This document shows positions 42,348 through 49,093 of a DNA stretch of 62,462 bases, piece by piece. This DNA comes from an uncultured Clostridia bacterium (lineage in GTDB: Bacteria > Bacillota > Clostridia > Peptostreptococcales > Anaerovoracaceae), in the NCBI GenBank assembly GCA_934278925.1, contig CAKQWJ010000011.1, forward strand, positions 1 to 62,462, in the 5' to 3' direction. The first letter of the stretch is position 1; each line of letters starts with the position of its first letter. The notes under the pieces are model-generated. The model did not search any database. It saw only the letters and a program-made list of their open reading frames with translations, and was not told the DNA's origin. The position numbers were made by a program, and so were the translations under genes.

Positions 42348-43580
42348 ATGGACAGGAATTTTGTTAATGGATATTTAGGAATAGACGAGTCGTATAAGAT
42401 GCCGGAACGGATGATGGAGCTTTTGTTGAATGCAGAGGAGCGAGAGAAGATGTTTGATGCATTCTCAGCGGAAAACCCAGATATGACGGGAGACTTGTGG
42501 CATGAGTATTTCCAAGACGAACAAGGTGATAGGAATGCGTTGAAGCAGGACTTCACTCCGATGGAAATCTGTCAATTAGTGGCAGAGATCACTCCGGAAG
42601 CGGAAAGCTATGCAGATGTATGCGCTGGAACAGGAGGACTTACAATAGCGCTTCACAATAGATTCCCGGATGCGTATTATCATCTGGAGGAAATCAGCGA
42701 GAGAACTATCCCGATATTGCTTTTCAATCTTGCGATAAGAAACATCAATGCGGAGGTAATAAACGGTGATAGCCTAGAGCAGACTGCAAAGCATTATTAC
42801 AGAGTAGTCCCGGGAAGAAAGTACGGACTCATTGACGAAGTAGATGGACTAGAACCACGGAGCTTCGGTGCCGTAGTGTCCAACCCGCCGTACAGTTTGC
42901 AGTGGAATCCGGAAGGACATGGAGCGGATGAACGTTTTACGGGGTACGAACTAGCACCAAAGAGCAAGGAGGATTATGCGTTTATCTTGCATGGAATGAG
43001 TCTAACAAGTGGAACAGCAACCTACATCCTGCCGCATGGAGTACTTTTCAGAGGGCAGAAGGAAGGCAGGATTCGCGAGAAACTATGCAGGGATAGTAGG
43101 ATTCGGAGTATTATCGGACTACCGAACAACATGTTTCGTAACACAGGAATCCCGGTTTGCATTGTGCAGATATGCACAAGGGCGCAAGATACGTTAATAA
43201 TTGACGCCGCAGACGAATGCGCGAAGGATGGCAAGTACAACGTCATGAAGGCAGCACACCTGAACGCAGTATTAGGAGCATATCGAATTCGGAAATCTAT
43301 TGACAAGCTGTCGAAACTGGTAACACTGCCGGAAATAGAGAAGAACGATTACAACTTGAATATTCCAAGATATGTTGACAAATTCGAGCCGGAACCAATT
43401 CCGGATATAATAGCGGTAATGGCAGAACTGAAAGAGCTGAACAAAGAAATCTATGAAAGTGAAAAAAGCCTACAACAGATGATAGGTCAGCTTGTTGCAG
43501 TACCGGAACGGAAAGAAGAACTGGAAGCAATTAAAAAGGTGGTGACGGAAAATGGACAACTTGCATTTAAATTTCAGTAA
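42348..43580 (+). CDS. N6-adenine DNA methyltransferase, type I HsdM-like
   Basis: A 410-residue SAM-dependent methylase. SAM-binding motif I is YADVCAGTGGLTIAL and catalytic motif IV is NPPYSLQWN, the NPPY form of N6-adenine methylases; PKSKEDYAFILHGMS and LPHGVLFR are further HsdM-like blocks. ATG at 42348 is chosen; a TTG at 42324 would lie inside the terminator hairpin. Somewhat shorter than bacterial HsdM (about 500). It overlaps the half-HsdS gene, and there is no HsdR nuclease, so it probably modifies phage or host DNA as protection or regulation. Confidence 0.88.
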   Translation: MDRNFVNGYLGIDESYKMPERMMELLLNAEEREKMFDAFSAENPDMTGDLWHEYFQDEQGDRNALKQDFTPMEICQLVAEITPEAESYADVCAGTGGLTIALHNRFPDAYYHLEEISERTIPILLFNLAIRNINAEVINGDSLEQTAKHYYRVVPGRKYGLIDEVDGLEPRSFGAVVSNPPYSLQWNPEGHGADERFTGYELAPKSKEDYAFILHGMSLTSGTATYILPHGVLFRGQKEGRIREKLCRDSRIRSIIGLPNNMFRNTGIPVCIVQICTRAQDTLIIDAADECAKDGKYNVMKAAHLNAVLGAYRIRKSIDKLSKLVTLPEIEKNDYNLNIPRYVDKFEPEPIPDIIAVMAELKELNKEIYESEKSLQQMIGQLVAVPERKEELEAIKKVVTENGQLAFKFQ

Positions 43581-44013
43581 ACACAGCGTTGTGAATATCT
43601 ACGACATTGCGGACATTGAAAGAGCTGTCAAAGGGAAAATCTATTCAGCTGGCTGCACATTAATTCCGTTGAGCGCGGCGACCTCAACGCCAAATAAGTA
43701 CATGGAAGAGCCCGGAGCTGTGGAGACAAGATACGCGGTAGCAATCCCGAAGGGTGGAGTCAATTCCAAATATTTATTTATCGCCATTGAAAGGGCATAT
43801 GAACGTTTTAAGTATAGATATATGACGACTATCAATATGCAGTTCGGACAGCTGAAGCATCTTGAACTGGACTACCACGAAAATGGAGAAGTACAGGACG
43901 AGATAGTACGAATGATGCAGGAAGCTGAACGGTTGGAGATGAAAGAGCAGGCAATTGTGGAACACTTACAAGCACAAAAGAAATATTTCATGGGGACTAT
44001 GTTTCCGAAATAA
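43552..44013 (+). CDS. Half-size HsdS-like specificity subunit
   Basis: A 153-residue protein beginning 29 bases before the methylase gene ends, with AAGGTGGTG as ribosome site. It has one target-recognition-like domain followed by a coiled-coil dimerisation helix (QDEIVRMMQEAERLEMKEQ) and the HsdS-typical end KKYFMGTMFPK. Normal HsdS subunits carry two such units in about 400 residues; a half-subunit would act as a dimer and recognise a symmetric site. Partner of the methylase before it. Confidence 0.8.
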   Translation: MDNLHLNFSKHSVVNIYDIADIERAVKGKIYSAGCTLIPLSAATSTPNKYMEEPGAVETRYAVAIPKGGVNSKYLFIAIERAYERFKYRYMTTINMQFGQLKHLELDYHENGEVQDEIVRMMQEAERLEMKEQAIVEHLQAQKKYFMGTMFPK

Positions 44014-44021
44014 AAATAAAA

Positions 44022-44067
44022 AAAGTACTCATAAGGTATTAACAAGGTACCTCCTTTTTGATATACT
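44022..44067 (+). promoter_or_regulatory. Promoter with three 11-bp iterons (copy 2)
   Basis: AAAGTACTCAT, AAGGTATTAAC and AAGGTACC-type units repeat at 11-base spacing from 44022. TTAACA (44039-44044), 17-base spacer, TATACT (44062-44067) form the promoter. From the -10 to the ribosome site it is identical to copy 1 (32 bases, TTTTGATATACTAATATCAG and onward). Confidence 0.75.
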
Positions 44068-44090
44068 AATATCAGAAAGGAGGTAAGAAG

Positions 44091-44216
44091 ATGAGTAGAA
44101 AAAAGAAAAGCAGCAATAAGGCTGTTGAAAGACTGAACCTCATCACTGCTATAATCGAACTAATCACAAACGTGATTATCATCATCACAACGATTATAGC
44201 AGTAATGAACAAGTAA
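44091..44216 (+). CDS. Small membrane protein
   Basis: A 41-residue protein with a basic start (MSRKKKSSNKAVERLN) and one hydrophobic span (about 18-38, LITAIIELITNVIIIITTII). AAAGGAGG lies eight bases upstream within the duplicated promoter segment. Not similar to the copy-1 protein at 42002, so it appears to be an insertion or replacement in the second unit. Function unknown. Confidence 0.65.
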   Translation: MSRKKKSSNKAVERLNLITAIIELITNVIIIITTIIAVMNK

Positions 44217-44272
44217 GGCAAGAGGGGGAAGACGGAAAGCCTTCCCCCGGGACTACTCACCTTCAAAGAACG

Positions 44273-44392
44273 ATGAACATTTTATACTTAGTACTGGCAT
44301 TAGCCACAGTATCAACCGTGATGTCAATCATCAATGTGGTGATTGCAGTTAAAGCGTACAAAGCAAACAAGGACAAGGATGTACGAGACTAA
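44273..44392 (+). CDS. Small single-span membrane protein (copy 2)
   Basis: A 39-residue protein, MNILYLVLALATVSTVMS with one span (about 3-26) and a charged tail ending KDKDVRD. It resembles the 38-residue protein at 42002 in layout and tail, and the bases after the stop (GTACGAGACTAACGACAACAC) match the copy-1 sequence that begins the ribbon-helix-helix gene, which here has no start. No clear ribosome site. A GC hairpin (about 44225-44249) lies upstream. Confidence 0.55.
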   Translation: MNILYLVLALATVSTVMSIINVVIAVKAYKANKDKDVRD

Positions 44393-44411
44393 CGACAACA
44401 CATGAACCGGA

Positions 44412-44437
44412 AGCGTCACCGAAAGGTGGCGCTTTTT
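44412..44437 (+). terminator. Terminator (copy 2)
   Basis: Same hairpin as at 42300-42325: AGCGTCACC, GAAA, GGTGGCGCT, TTTTT. Confidence 0.9.
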
Positions 44438-44470
44438 GGTACACGAATTTAAGAATGCAGAGGGGAAGAC

Positions 44471-44881
44471 ATGGGAAAGTATCACATCACACATGATTAT
44501 GACAGCTTGCTGGATGAGCTGCTGAAGCTGGAGGAAAGATTAGCATATATCAGCGAGAACGGAATCGCGGTCGGCATTGTGGCCAGCGAGGTGGCTAAGA
44601 AGAAATCCGGAGGAACATTCAGGGTACATGCGGACTGCCGGAAGGTTCCGGCATACTGGAGAACATTCGTTCCATATGATTTCCTGATTACAATCTACGA
44701 ACCGAACTGCGCGGGAATGGATATAGACCAGCTGAGAATTCTGCTCATGCATGAGCTGCTTCACATCGGTGTGAGAGAAGACGACCCGCTGAAGACATTT
44801 GTTCGGGACCATGACTTGACAGACTTCCGCTGCATTGTTGATGAATACGGCAGAGACTGGAGCAAGACAAGGACAGAGTAA
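44471..44881 (+). CDS. Putative phage metallopeptidase
   Basis: A 136-residue protein with a zincin active-site motif HELLH in LLMHELLHIG and the preceding blocks DFLITIYEPN and IDQLRILLMHE, the arrangement of the small putative phage metallopeptidase family. Ribosome site AGGGGAAG precedes the ATG. Substrate unknown. It overlaps the HNH gene by one base (TAATG). Confidence 0.82.
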   Translation: MGKYHITHDYDSLLDELLKLEERLAYISENGIAVGIVASEVAKKKSGGTFRVHADCRKVPAYWRTFVPYDFLITIYEPNCAGMDIDQLRILLMHELLHIGVREDDPLKTFVRDHDLTDFRCIVDEYGRDWSKTRTE

Positions 44882-45330
44882 TGGCAGGCAAGAGGAACCG
44901 TAACCGTCCCGACCAAAGCGGTGTGCACCGGGGAGCGTTCGAGCGGAATAAAAAGAAAATCTACGCCACGCAAACAGTATGCGGTATCTGCGGAAAGCCG
45001 GTGGACTTTAATTTAAAGTACCCCCATCCTTTAAGCCCCTGCATTGACCATATCATCCCCATAGCCAAGGGTGGCCATCCGTCCGACCTGGACAACCTGC
45101 AGCTGGCACACTGGACATGCAACCGGCAGAAGTCGGATAAGCTGGTGGCAAGAAGTGATATGAAGGTGCAGGAAGTAATCAGCAACAGAGTTCTTCCACA
45201 GTCAATGGACTGGAGGAACTTCCGAAAGATTCAGGCAGAGGCAGAGCGGAACGAAAGTAAAGCTATATCAGAGCCAAAGCAAAGCGAAAACAAAGAAAAA
45301 GCAAAACTAAAACAGAGAGTTATGCTTTAA
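44881..45330 (+). CDS. HNH endonuclease
   Basis: A 149-residue nuclease with the zinc-stabilised HNH core: CGICGKPVD, CIDHIIPIAKGGHPSDLDNLQ (shown in parts: CIDHIIPIAKGG) and AHWTCNRQKSDK. In HK97-like phages an HNH protein assists the terminase in cutting at cos. Here the next genes are portal and head genes, with the large terminase only 3.8 kb further on. The C-terminus is Lys/Glu-rich. Confidence 0.9.
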   Translation: MAGKRNRNRPDQSGVHRGAFERNKKKIYATQTVCGICGKPVDFNLKYPHPLSPCIDHIIPIAKGGHPSDLDNLQLAHWTCNRQKSDKLVARSDMKVQEVISNRVLPQSMDWRNFRKIQAEAERNESKAISEPKQSENKEKAKLKQRVML

Positions 45331-45350
45331 AGAAAAAATAATTTTATACC

Positions 45351-45385
45351 GGGGGGTGGGTAACCCCGGGGGCCCCCGGCCGGAA
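45351..45385. other. GC-rich palindromic segment, possible cos site
   Basis: Just after the HNH gene lies a very GC-rich stretch with a perfect 14-base palindrome CCGGGGGCCCCCGG (45366-45379) preceded by a second inverted element (CCGGGG...CCCCGG). Its position between HNH and the head genes is where cos sites are found in related phages. Inference only. Confidence 0.4.
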
Positions 45386-45462
45386 CTTCACGCCGTCACT
45401 ACGAATATTTCTCGCTGAATCGGATCGGCGCGAGAACAGAAAAAATTTTTTGGAGGAAAAGA

Positions 45463-46704
45463 ATGAGCGACTACATGGGTATGGAATACCTTCGGAGAAA
45501 ATTGAATCAGAAAAGGCAGCGGGTGAATCTCCGGTACAAATACTACGACATGAAGAACTATACCAGAGACTTCGGTATCAGTACGCCGCCGGAATTGCGG
45601 GCGTTCAATTCTAGTTTGGGGTGGTGCGCCAAGGCGGTGGATTCCCTGGCGGATCGGGTGGTATTTAACGAATTCCGAAACGATATTCTGGCAATGAATG
45701 AAATCTACCAGATGAACAACCCGGATATCCTGTTTCGGTCCGCAGAGCTGTCGGCAATGATTGCCGGATGCGCGTTCATCTACATTCAGCCGGCGGAAAA
45801 GAAAAATGAAGCGCCGTTGATGCAGGTGATAGACGGGGCAAATGCCACCGGAATCATCGACACGGTCACCGGGCTTCTCAAAGAAGGATATGCCGTCATG
45901 GAAAGAGACGAGTATGGAACGGTGCTGACTGAGGCGTACTTTCTGCCGAACGAAACACTGGTGTACCACAAAGGGGAGACAGGCGCAATGCGAATCCGGC
46001 ACGTGGTAAATTATCCGCTGCTGGTGCCGGTGATTTATAGACCGGGAGCCAAAAGACCATTTGGCCACTCCAGAATCAGCAGGGCGTGCATGTCACTGAT
46101 GAGCTCTGCAATACGTACGATGAAGCGCTCGGAGATTTCTGCCGAGTTCTTTTCATATCCGCAGAAATGGGTAACAGGACTTTCAGAGGATAACGAGATT
46201 GCGGATAAGTGGAGAGCCAGCATGGCTACGCTGATTGCAATCACCAAGGACGAGGACGGAGACAAGCCAACATTCGGCCAGTTCATGCAGCAGTCCATGA
46301 CGCCCCATGTGGACCATCTGAAAATGTTCGCATCCATGTTTGCCGGGGAAACCGGATTGACGTTGGACGACCTGGGATTCCCGACGGCGAATCCATCCAG
46401 TGCCGATGCCATCAAGGCAGCGCATGATTCTTTGAGATTGACCGCAAGGGCAGCACAGCGTTCCTTCGGTTCAGGATTCCGGAATGCGGGGTATTTGGCT
46501 GCATGTCTGAGAGACGAACATATGTATACCCGGAATATTGCGTGCAAAGCGATTGCCACATGGGAGCCAATCTTCGAGCCGGATGCATCTATGCTCAGCT
46601 CCATCGGTGACGGAGTGCTGAAGCTGAATCAGGCGGTAGAGGGCTATGTGGATGAAGAAATGATGGGAGATCTCACTGGAATTCGAAAGATTGAGGAAGA
46701 TTAA
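45463..46704 (+). CDS. Phage portal protein
   Basis: A 413-residue protein forming the DNA entry ring of the capsid. Blocks that fit portal proteins include the conserved N-terminal region, PVIYRPGAKRPFGHSRISRACMSLM (shown in parts: PFGHSRISRAC), TGLTLDDLGFPTANPSSADAIKA (in parts: SADAIKAAHDSLRLTAR) and an acidic C-terminus. A TTGGAGG site precedes the ATG. It is followed two bases later by the minor head genes. Confidence 0.85.
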   Translation: MSDYMGMEYLRRKLNQKRQRVNLRYKYYDMKNYTRDFGISTPPELRAFNSSLGWCAKAVDSLADRVVFNEFRNDILAMNEIYQMNNPDILFRSAELSAMIAGCAFIYIQPAEKKNEAPLMQVIDGANATGIIDTVTGLLKEGYAVMERDEYGTVLTEAYFLPNETLVYHKGETGAMRIRHVVNYPLLVPVIYRPGAKRPFGHSRISRACMSLMSSAIRTMKRSEISAEFFSYPQKWVTGLSEDNEIADKWRASMATLIAITKDEDGDKPTFGQFMQQSMTPHVDHLKMFASMFAGETGLTLDDLGFPTANPSSADAIKAAHDSLRLTARAAQRSFGSGFRNAGYLAACLRDEHMYTRNIACKAIATWEPIFEPDASMLSSIGDGVLKLNQAVEGYVDEEMMGDLTGIRKIEED

Positions 46705-46706
46705 GA

Positions 46707-47147
46707 ATGAAAGACGTGGCACCGGAACTGCTGGAGAAATTGAATAAGACTTTTGGCCAGAAAGTTGTAATAGATCCGCAAATTCGGTCATACAAGAAAA
46801 AACTGGAAGCGGGAAAATTAACTGAGCGAGATTGTGCATTGTACATCCGAAAGGTGGTATCTATTGCGAGCGCATCGGTTACAGACGTTATGAAGCCGAA
46901 GAATCTTCCGGATGGGAAGCTGTATTGGAATATTGCAGAGGCGGCACTGGTACCATTTCTGAAAAACGTGATCAATCAGATGAACGATATAGCAGTTAAA
47001 ACGATGAAAGATTCAGACAGGAAAAAGAATATCAATATCAAAGTCAAAAGAATTCGGTATCCGGAAGGTCAAATTCAGAGTTATCTCAACATGGTTGTAA
47101 ATAATAGCCTGCGCGCAGAAGGAGAAGAAGATGAAGCGGGGAACTGA
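46707..47147 (+). CDS. Probable N-terminal half of a MuF-like minor head protein
   Basis: A 146-residue helical protein (MKDVAPELLEKLN at the start, PDGKLYWNIAEAALVPFLK in the middle). In many Firmicutes phages a similar stretch forms the N-terminal part of one long minor head protein whose second part carries the CDWC block; here that second part is a separate gene overlapping by 17 bases. It lies directly after the portal, the normal place for a MuF-type protein. Confidence 0.6.
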   Translation: MKDVAPELLEKLNKTFGQKVVIDPQIRSYKKKLEAGKLTERDCALYIRKVVSIASASVTDVMKPKNLPDGKLYWNIAEAALVPFLKNVINQMNDIAVKTMKDSDRKKNINIKVKRIRYPEGQIQSYLNMVVNNSLRAEGEEDEAGN

Positions 47148-47922
47148 TGATAACGATAACAAGAAATTGAAGCCCGCAGCGCTTGAGAATATTCTAATCG
47201 GAGCATATGATGATTCTGTTAAAGAAAATGCAGAAATCAGAGCGGAAGCGGGGTTGACGGAAACAATCACAAGAGAAGCCATAGGTGGATGTTGTGATTG
47301 GTGTTCCAAACTGGAAGGGACCTATAAGTATGGCGAGGAACCAAAAGATGTCTATAAAAAACATGATAATTGCACGTGCGTTGTAACAGCAAAAACAGAT
47401 AAGGGCTATACTGATGTGTGGTCAAAAGAACAGTATCGGAATCAGATAGAAGCGAGGAATGCCCGAGCAAAAGCAATTGAGGAAGGGCAGAATGAGATAA
47501 AAGCGAAATCCAACAACGCGAAAAGTTTGGAGATAATAGCAATAGGGAAAAATATTGTTGATAGAATCAGCAGAGTAAATACCGGTGGACATAGCGTTGG
47601 AAAAATACTAGAATATTATAAAATTGATGTGAACGTAGAAGAAGCTGTAGATGCAGCAAGAAAAGGTAAAAGGCACGCCGGCACGTATAACGATGCAATA
47701 AAAAAGACGGAGGGGCAGTTAAAACGATCTATAGAGTCGCACAGCGAAGAAGTGTCGGAACATGCAGAAAAAATAAAGCATCCGGAATTATATGATAGTG
47801 GATGGAGCGAAAAAACAGAAAAAGCAAAAAATGGTCTTATTAAGAAATGGAAAAAAGATATGAAGCGGAATGCTGAACAAGCATATATTGAAGCGGTTGT
47901 GTATGCAGAAAGGTTTAAATAA
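47131..47922 (+). CDS. MuF-like minor head protein with variable C-terminal domain (possible toxin)
   Basis: A 263-residue protein. Its first part has the MuF-type metal-binding block CCDWCSKLEGTY followed by HDNCTCVV and DVWSKEQYRNQ, as in phage minor head proteins. From about residue 130 the sequence is different in character: AT-rich DNA, and a C-terminal domain (about 165-263) with KRHAGTYNDAIKK, LKRSIESHSEEV, NGLIKKWKKDM and YAERF. MuF proteins of temperate phages can carry toxin domains at this place. The next gene, one base away, is a small acidic protein, as an immunity gene would be. Start at 47131 follows AAGGAG. Confidence 0.7.
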   Translation: MKRGTDDNDNKKLKPAALENILIGAYDDSVKENAEIRAEAGLTETITREAIGGCCDWCSKLEGTYKYGEEPKDVYKKHDNCTCVVTAKTDKGYTDVWSKEQYRNQIEARNARAKAIEEGQNEIKAKSNNAKSLEIIAIGKNIVDRISRVNTGGHSVGKILEYYKIDVNVEEAVDAARKGKRHAGTYNDAIKKTEGQLKRSIESHSEEVSEHAEKIKHPELYDSGWSEKTEKAKNGLIKKWKKDMKRNAEQAYIEAVVYAERFK

Positions 47923-47923
47923 A

Positions 47924-48130
47924 ATGAACAAAGACATAATGAAAGAAATAATTGAAAACATCAAGGAAAATGCGGATGAGTTAAAGAGTAAAGAAAAATT
48001 AAATGAAGTGGAATTTGGAGAATTGTTAGGGTATATGGAAGCATTAACTATTATGAAGGGCGCATGCGCGGGATACGACGTCGAAGAGTTGGGACTAGGG
48101 TTTGATATTGAAAAAGAGTATTTAAAATAA
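47924..48130 (+). CDS. Small acidic protein, candidate immunity partner
   Basis: A 68-residue Glu/Lys-rich helical protein (MNKDIMKEIIENIKENAD at the start, ending GLGFDIEKEYLK). It begins one base after the MuF-like gene and its DNA has the same low GC content. Size, acidity and place fit an immunity protein for a C-terminal toxin domain, but no known family is recognised. There is no strong ribosome site; it may be translated by coupling. Confidence 0.55.
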   Translation: MNKDIMKEIIENIKENADELKSKEKLNEVEFGELLGYMEALTIMKGACAGYDVEELGLGFDIEKEYLK

Positions 48131-48206
48131 AGGCTCTTCATGAATATTTTGAAATCAGAATCATAAAGAATAGTTAGACATTGAAAAAGAGCAAGGGGGA
48201 ATCGGA

Positions 48207-48569
48207 ATGGCGAAGAATGATTACGATACGATTCTATATAAGTTGCTGATATACCTATATGCATGCCTTAAGCGCGAAATCGTTTTTGATGAAGATGTTT
48301 TTAACAGTACGGTACGGCAATGTGCCGGCAATGAACAATATTTTGCAGAAATACTAGATATGGCACAGGCAGAGGGACTCATCACAGGGGTAGTTGTTAC
48401 CAGGGCGTGGGGAAATGAGTTGATTATTTCATCTCCTGCAGAGGATATGAAAATAACAGCGGCAGGAATCCATTACATCAAAGAAAACAGCCAGATGAAG
48501 AAGGCGCAGGAGACATTGAAGAATTCAGCAGACATAATGGCGTGGCTGATTAAGAAAGTGAAAATATGA
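48207..48569 (+). CDS. YjcQ-like winged-helix phage protein, first of two
   Basis: A 120-residue protein starting MAKNDYDTILYKLLIYLYACLK. The pattern of helices followed by EGLITGVVVTR and ITAAGIHYIKEN resembles the small YjcQ family of phage-associated winged-helix proteins. It shares start, spacing and the ACLK and ITxxGIxYIxxN blocks with the next gene. AAGGGGG precedes the ATG. Function unknown. Confidence 0.65.
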   Translation: MAKNDYDTILYKLLIYLYACLKREIVFDEDVFNSTVRQCAGNEQYFAEILDMAQAEGLITGVVVTRAWGNELIISSPAEDMKITAAGIHYIKENSQMKKAQETLKNSADIMAWLIKKVKI

Positions 48570-48605
48570 TGCAGATTGCCTTGCACAATAAGGAGAAAAA
48601 ATAAA

Positions 48606-48917
48606 ATGGCAAAAGATGATTATCATGTAATCGTATGCAAAATTTTAAAGTACTTGTATGCATGCCTGAAAACCGGTGAAGATGTGGATAGTGACAAGCT
48701 GATGGAAATCATCGGAGACCTCCCGGAGCGGTATGCAGAATATATTATCAGAGCACTGCATGAAGAAGGATATGTAACAGGATCATATTCGGAGACGATG
48801 CGAGGGAAAGAAAAGCCTCAGTTAACAGCTGCAACGATGATTACTCCGAAAGGAATTGAGTATATCGCAGATAACAAGTACATGATCAAAGTGAAAGATT
48901 ATTTAGACAGACATTAA
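48606..48917 (+). CDS. YjcQ-like winged-helix phage protein, second of two
   Basis: A 103-residue paralogue of the preceding gene: MAKDDYHVIVCKILKYLYACLKTGE at the start (identical MAK-DY and YLYACLK), EEGYVTGSYSE and ITPKGIEYIADN. Start at 48606 follows AAGGAG; an upstream in-frame start at 48576 has none. A terminator follows at once. The pair probably arose by tandem duplication. Confidence 0.65.
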   Translation: MAKDDYHVIVCKILKYLYACLKTGEDVDSDKLMEIIGDLPERYAEYIIRALHEEGYVTGSYSETMRGKEKPQLTAATMITPKGIEYIADNKYMIKVKDYLDRH

Positions 48918-48918
48918 G

Positions 48919-48941
48919 AGGCCGCCTTCGGGCGGTTTTCT
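48919..48941 (+). terminator. Terminator after the YjcQ-like pair
   Basis: GGCCGCC, TTCG tetraloop, GGCGG then TTTT; a compact, stable hairpin. Confidence 0.8.
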
Positions 48942-48996
48942 AATGCGCATTTTTTGACAAAAGAACAGGTTAAAAGAGAAAGGGATAGGAGGAAGC

Positions 48997-49065
48997 ATGG
49001 AATTAATTATACGAGCAGTGGGATTATTAATATTCGCGATTGGAGTGGCGCTGCTGGTGAAGTAG
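48997..49065 (+). CDS. 22-residue membrane miniprotein
   Basis: MELIIRAVGLLIFAIGVALLVK is a single membrane span with a perfect GGATAGGAGG ribosome site six bases upstream. It lies between the YjcQ pair and the large terminase. Such minis are easily missed; the strong ribosome site is the main support. Confidence 0.5.
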   Translation: MELIIRAVGLLIFAIGVALLVK

Positions 49066-49093
49066 CAGCACAAAATACTGCAGAGGGGAAAAC

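Noticed and set aside
45388..46068. 226-residue minus-strand frame over the portal
   Set aside because: Antisense shadow of the portal gene.
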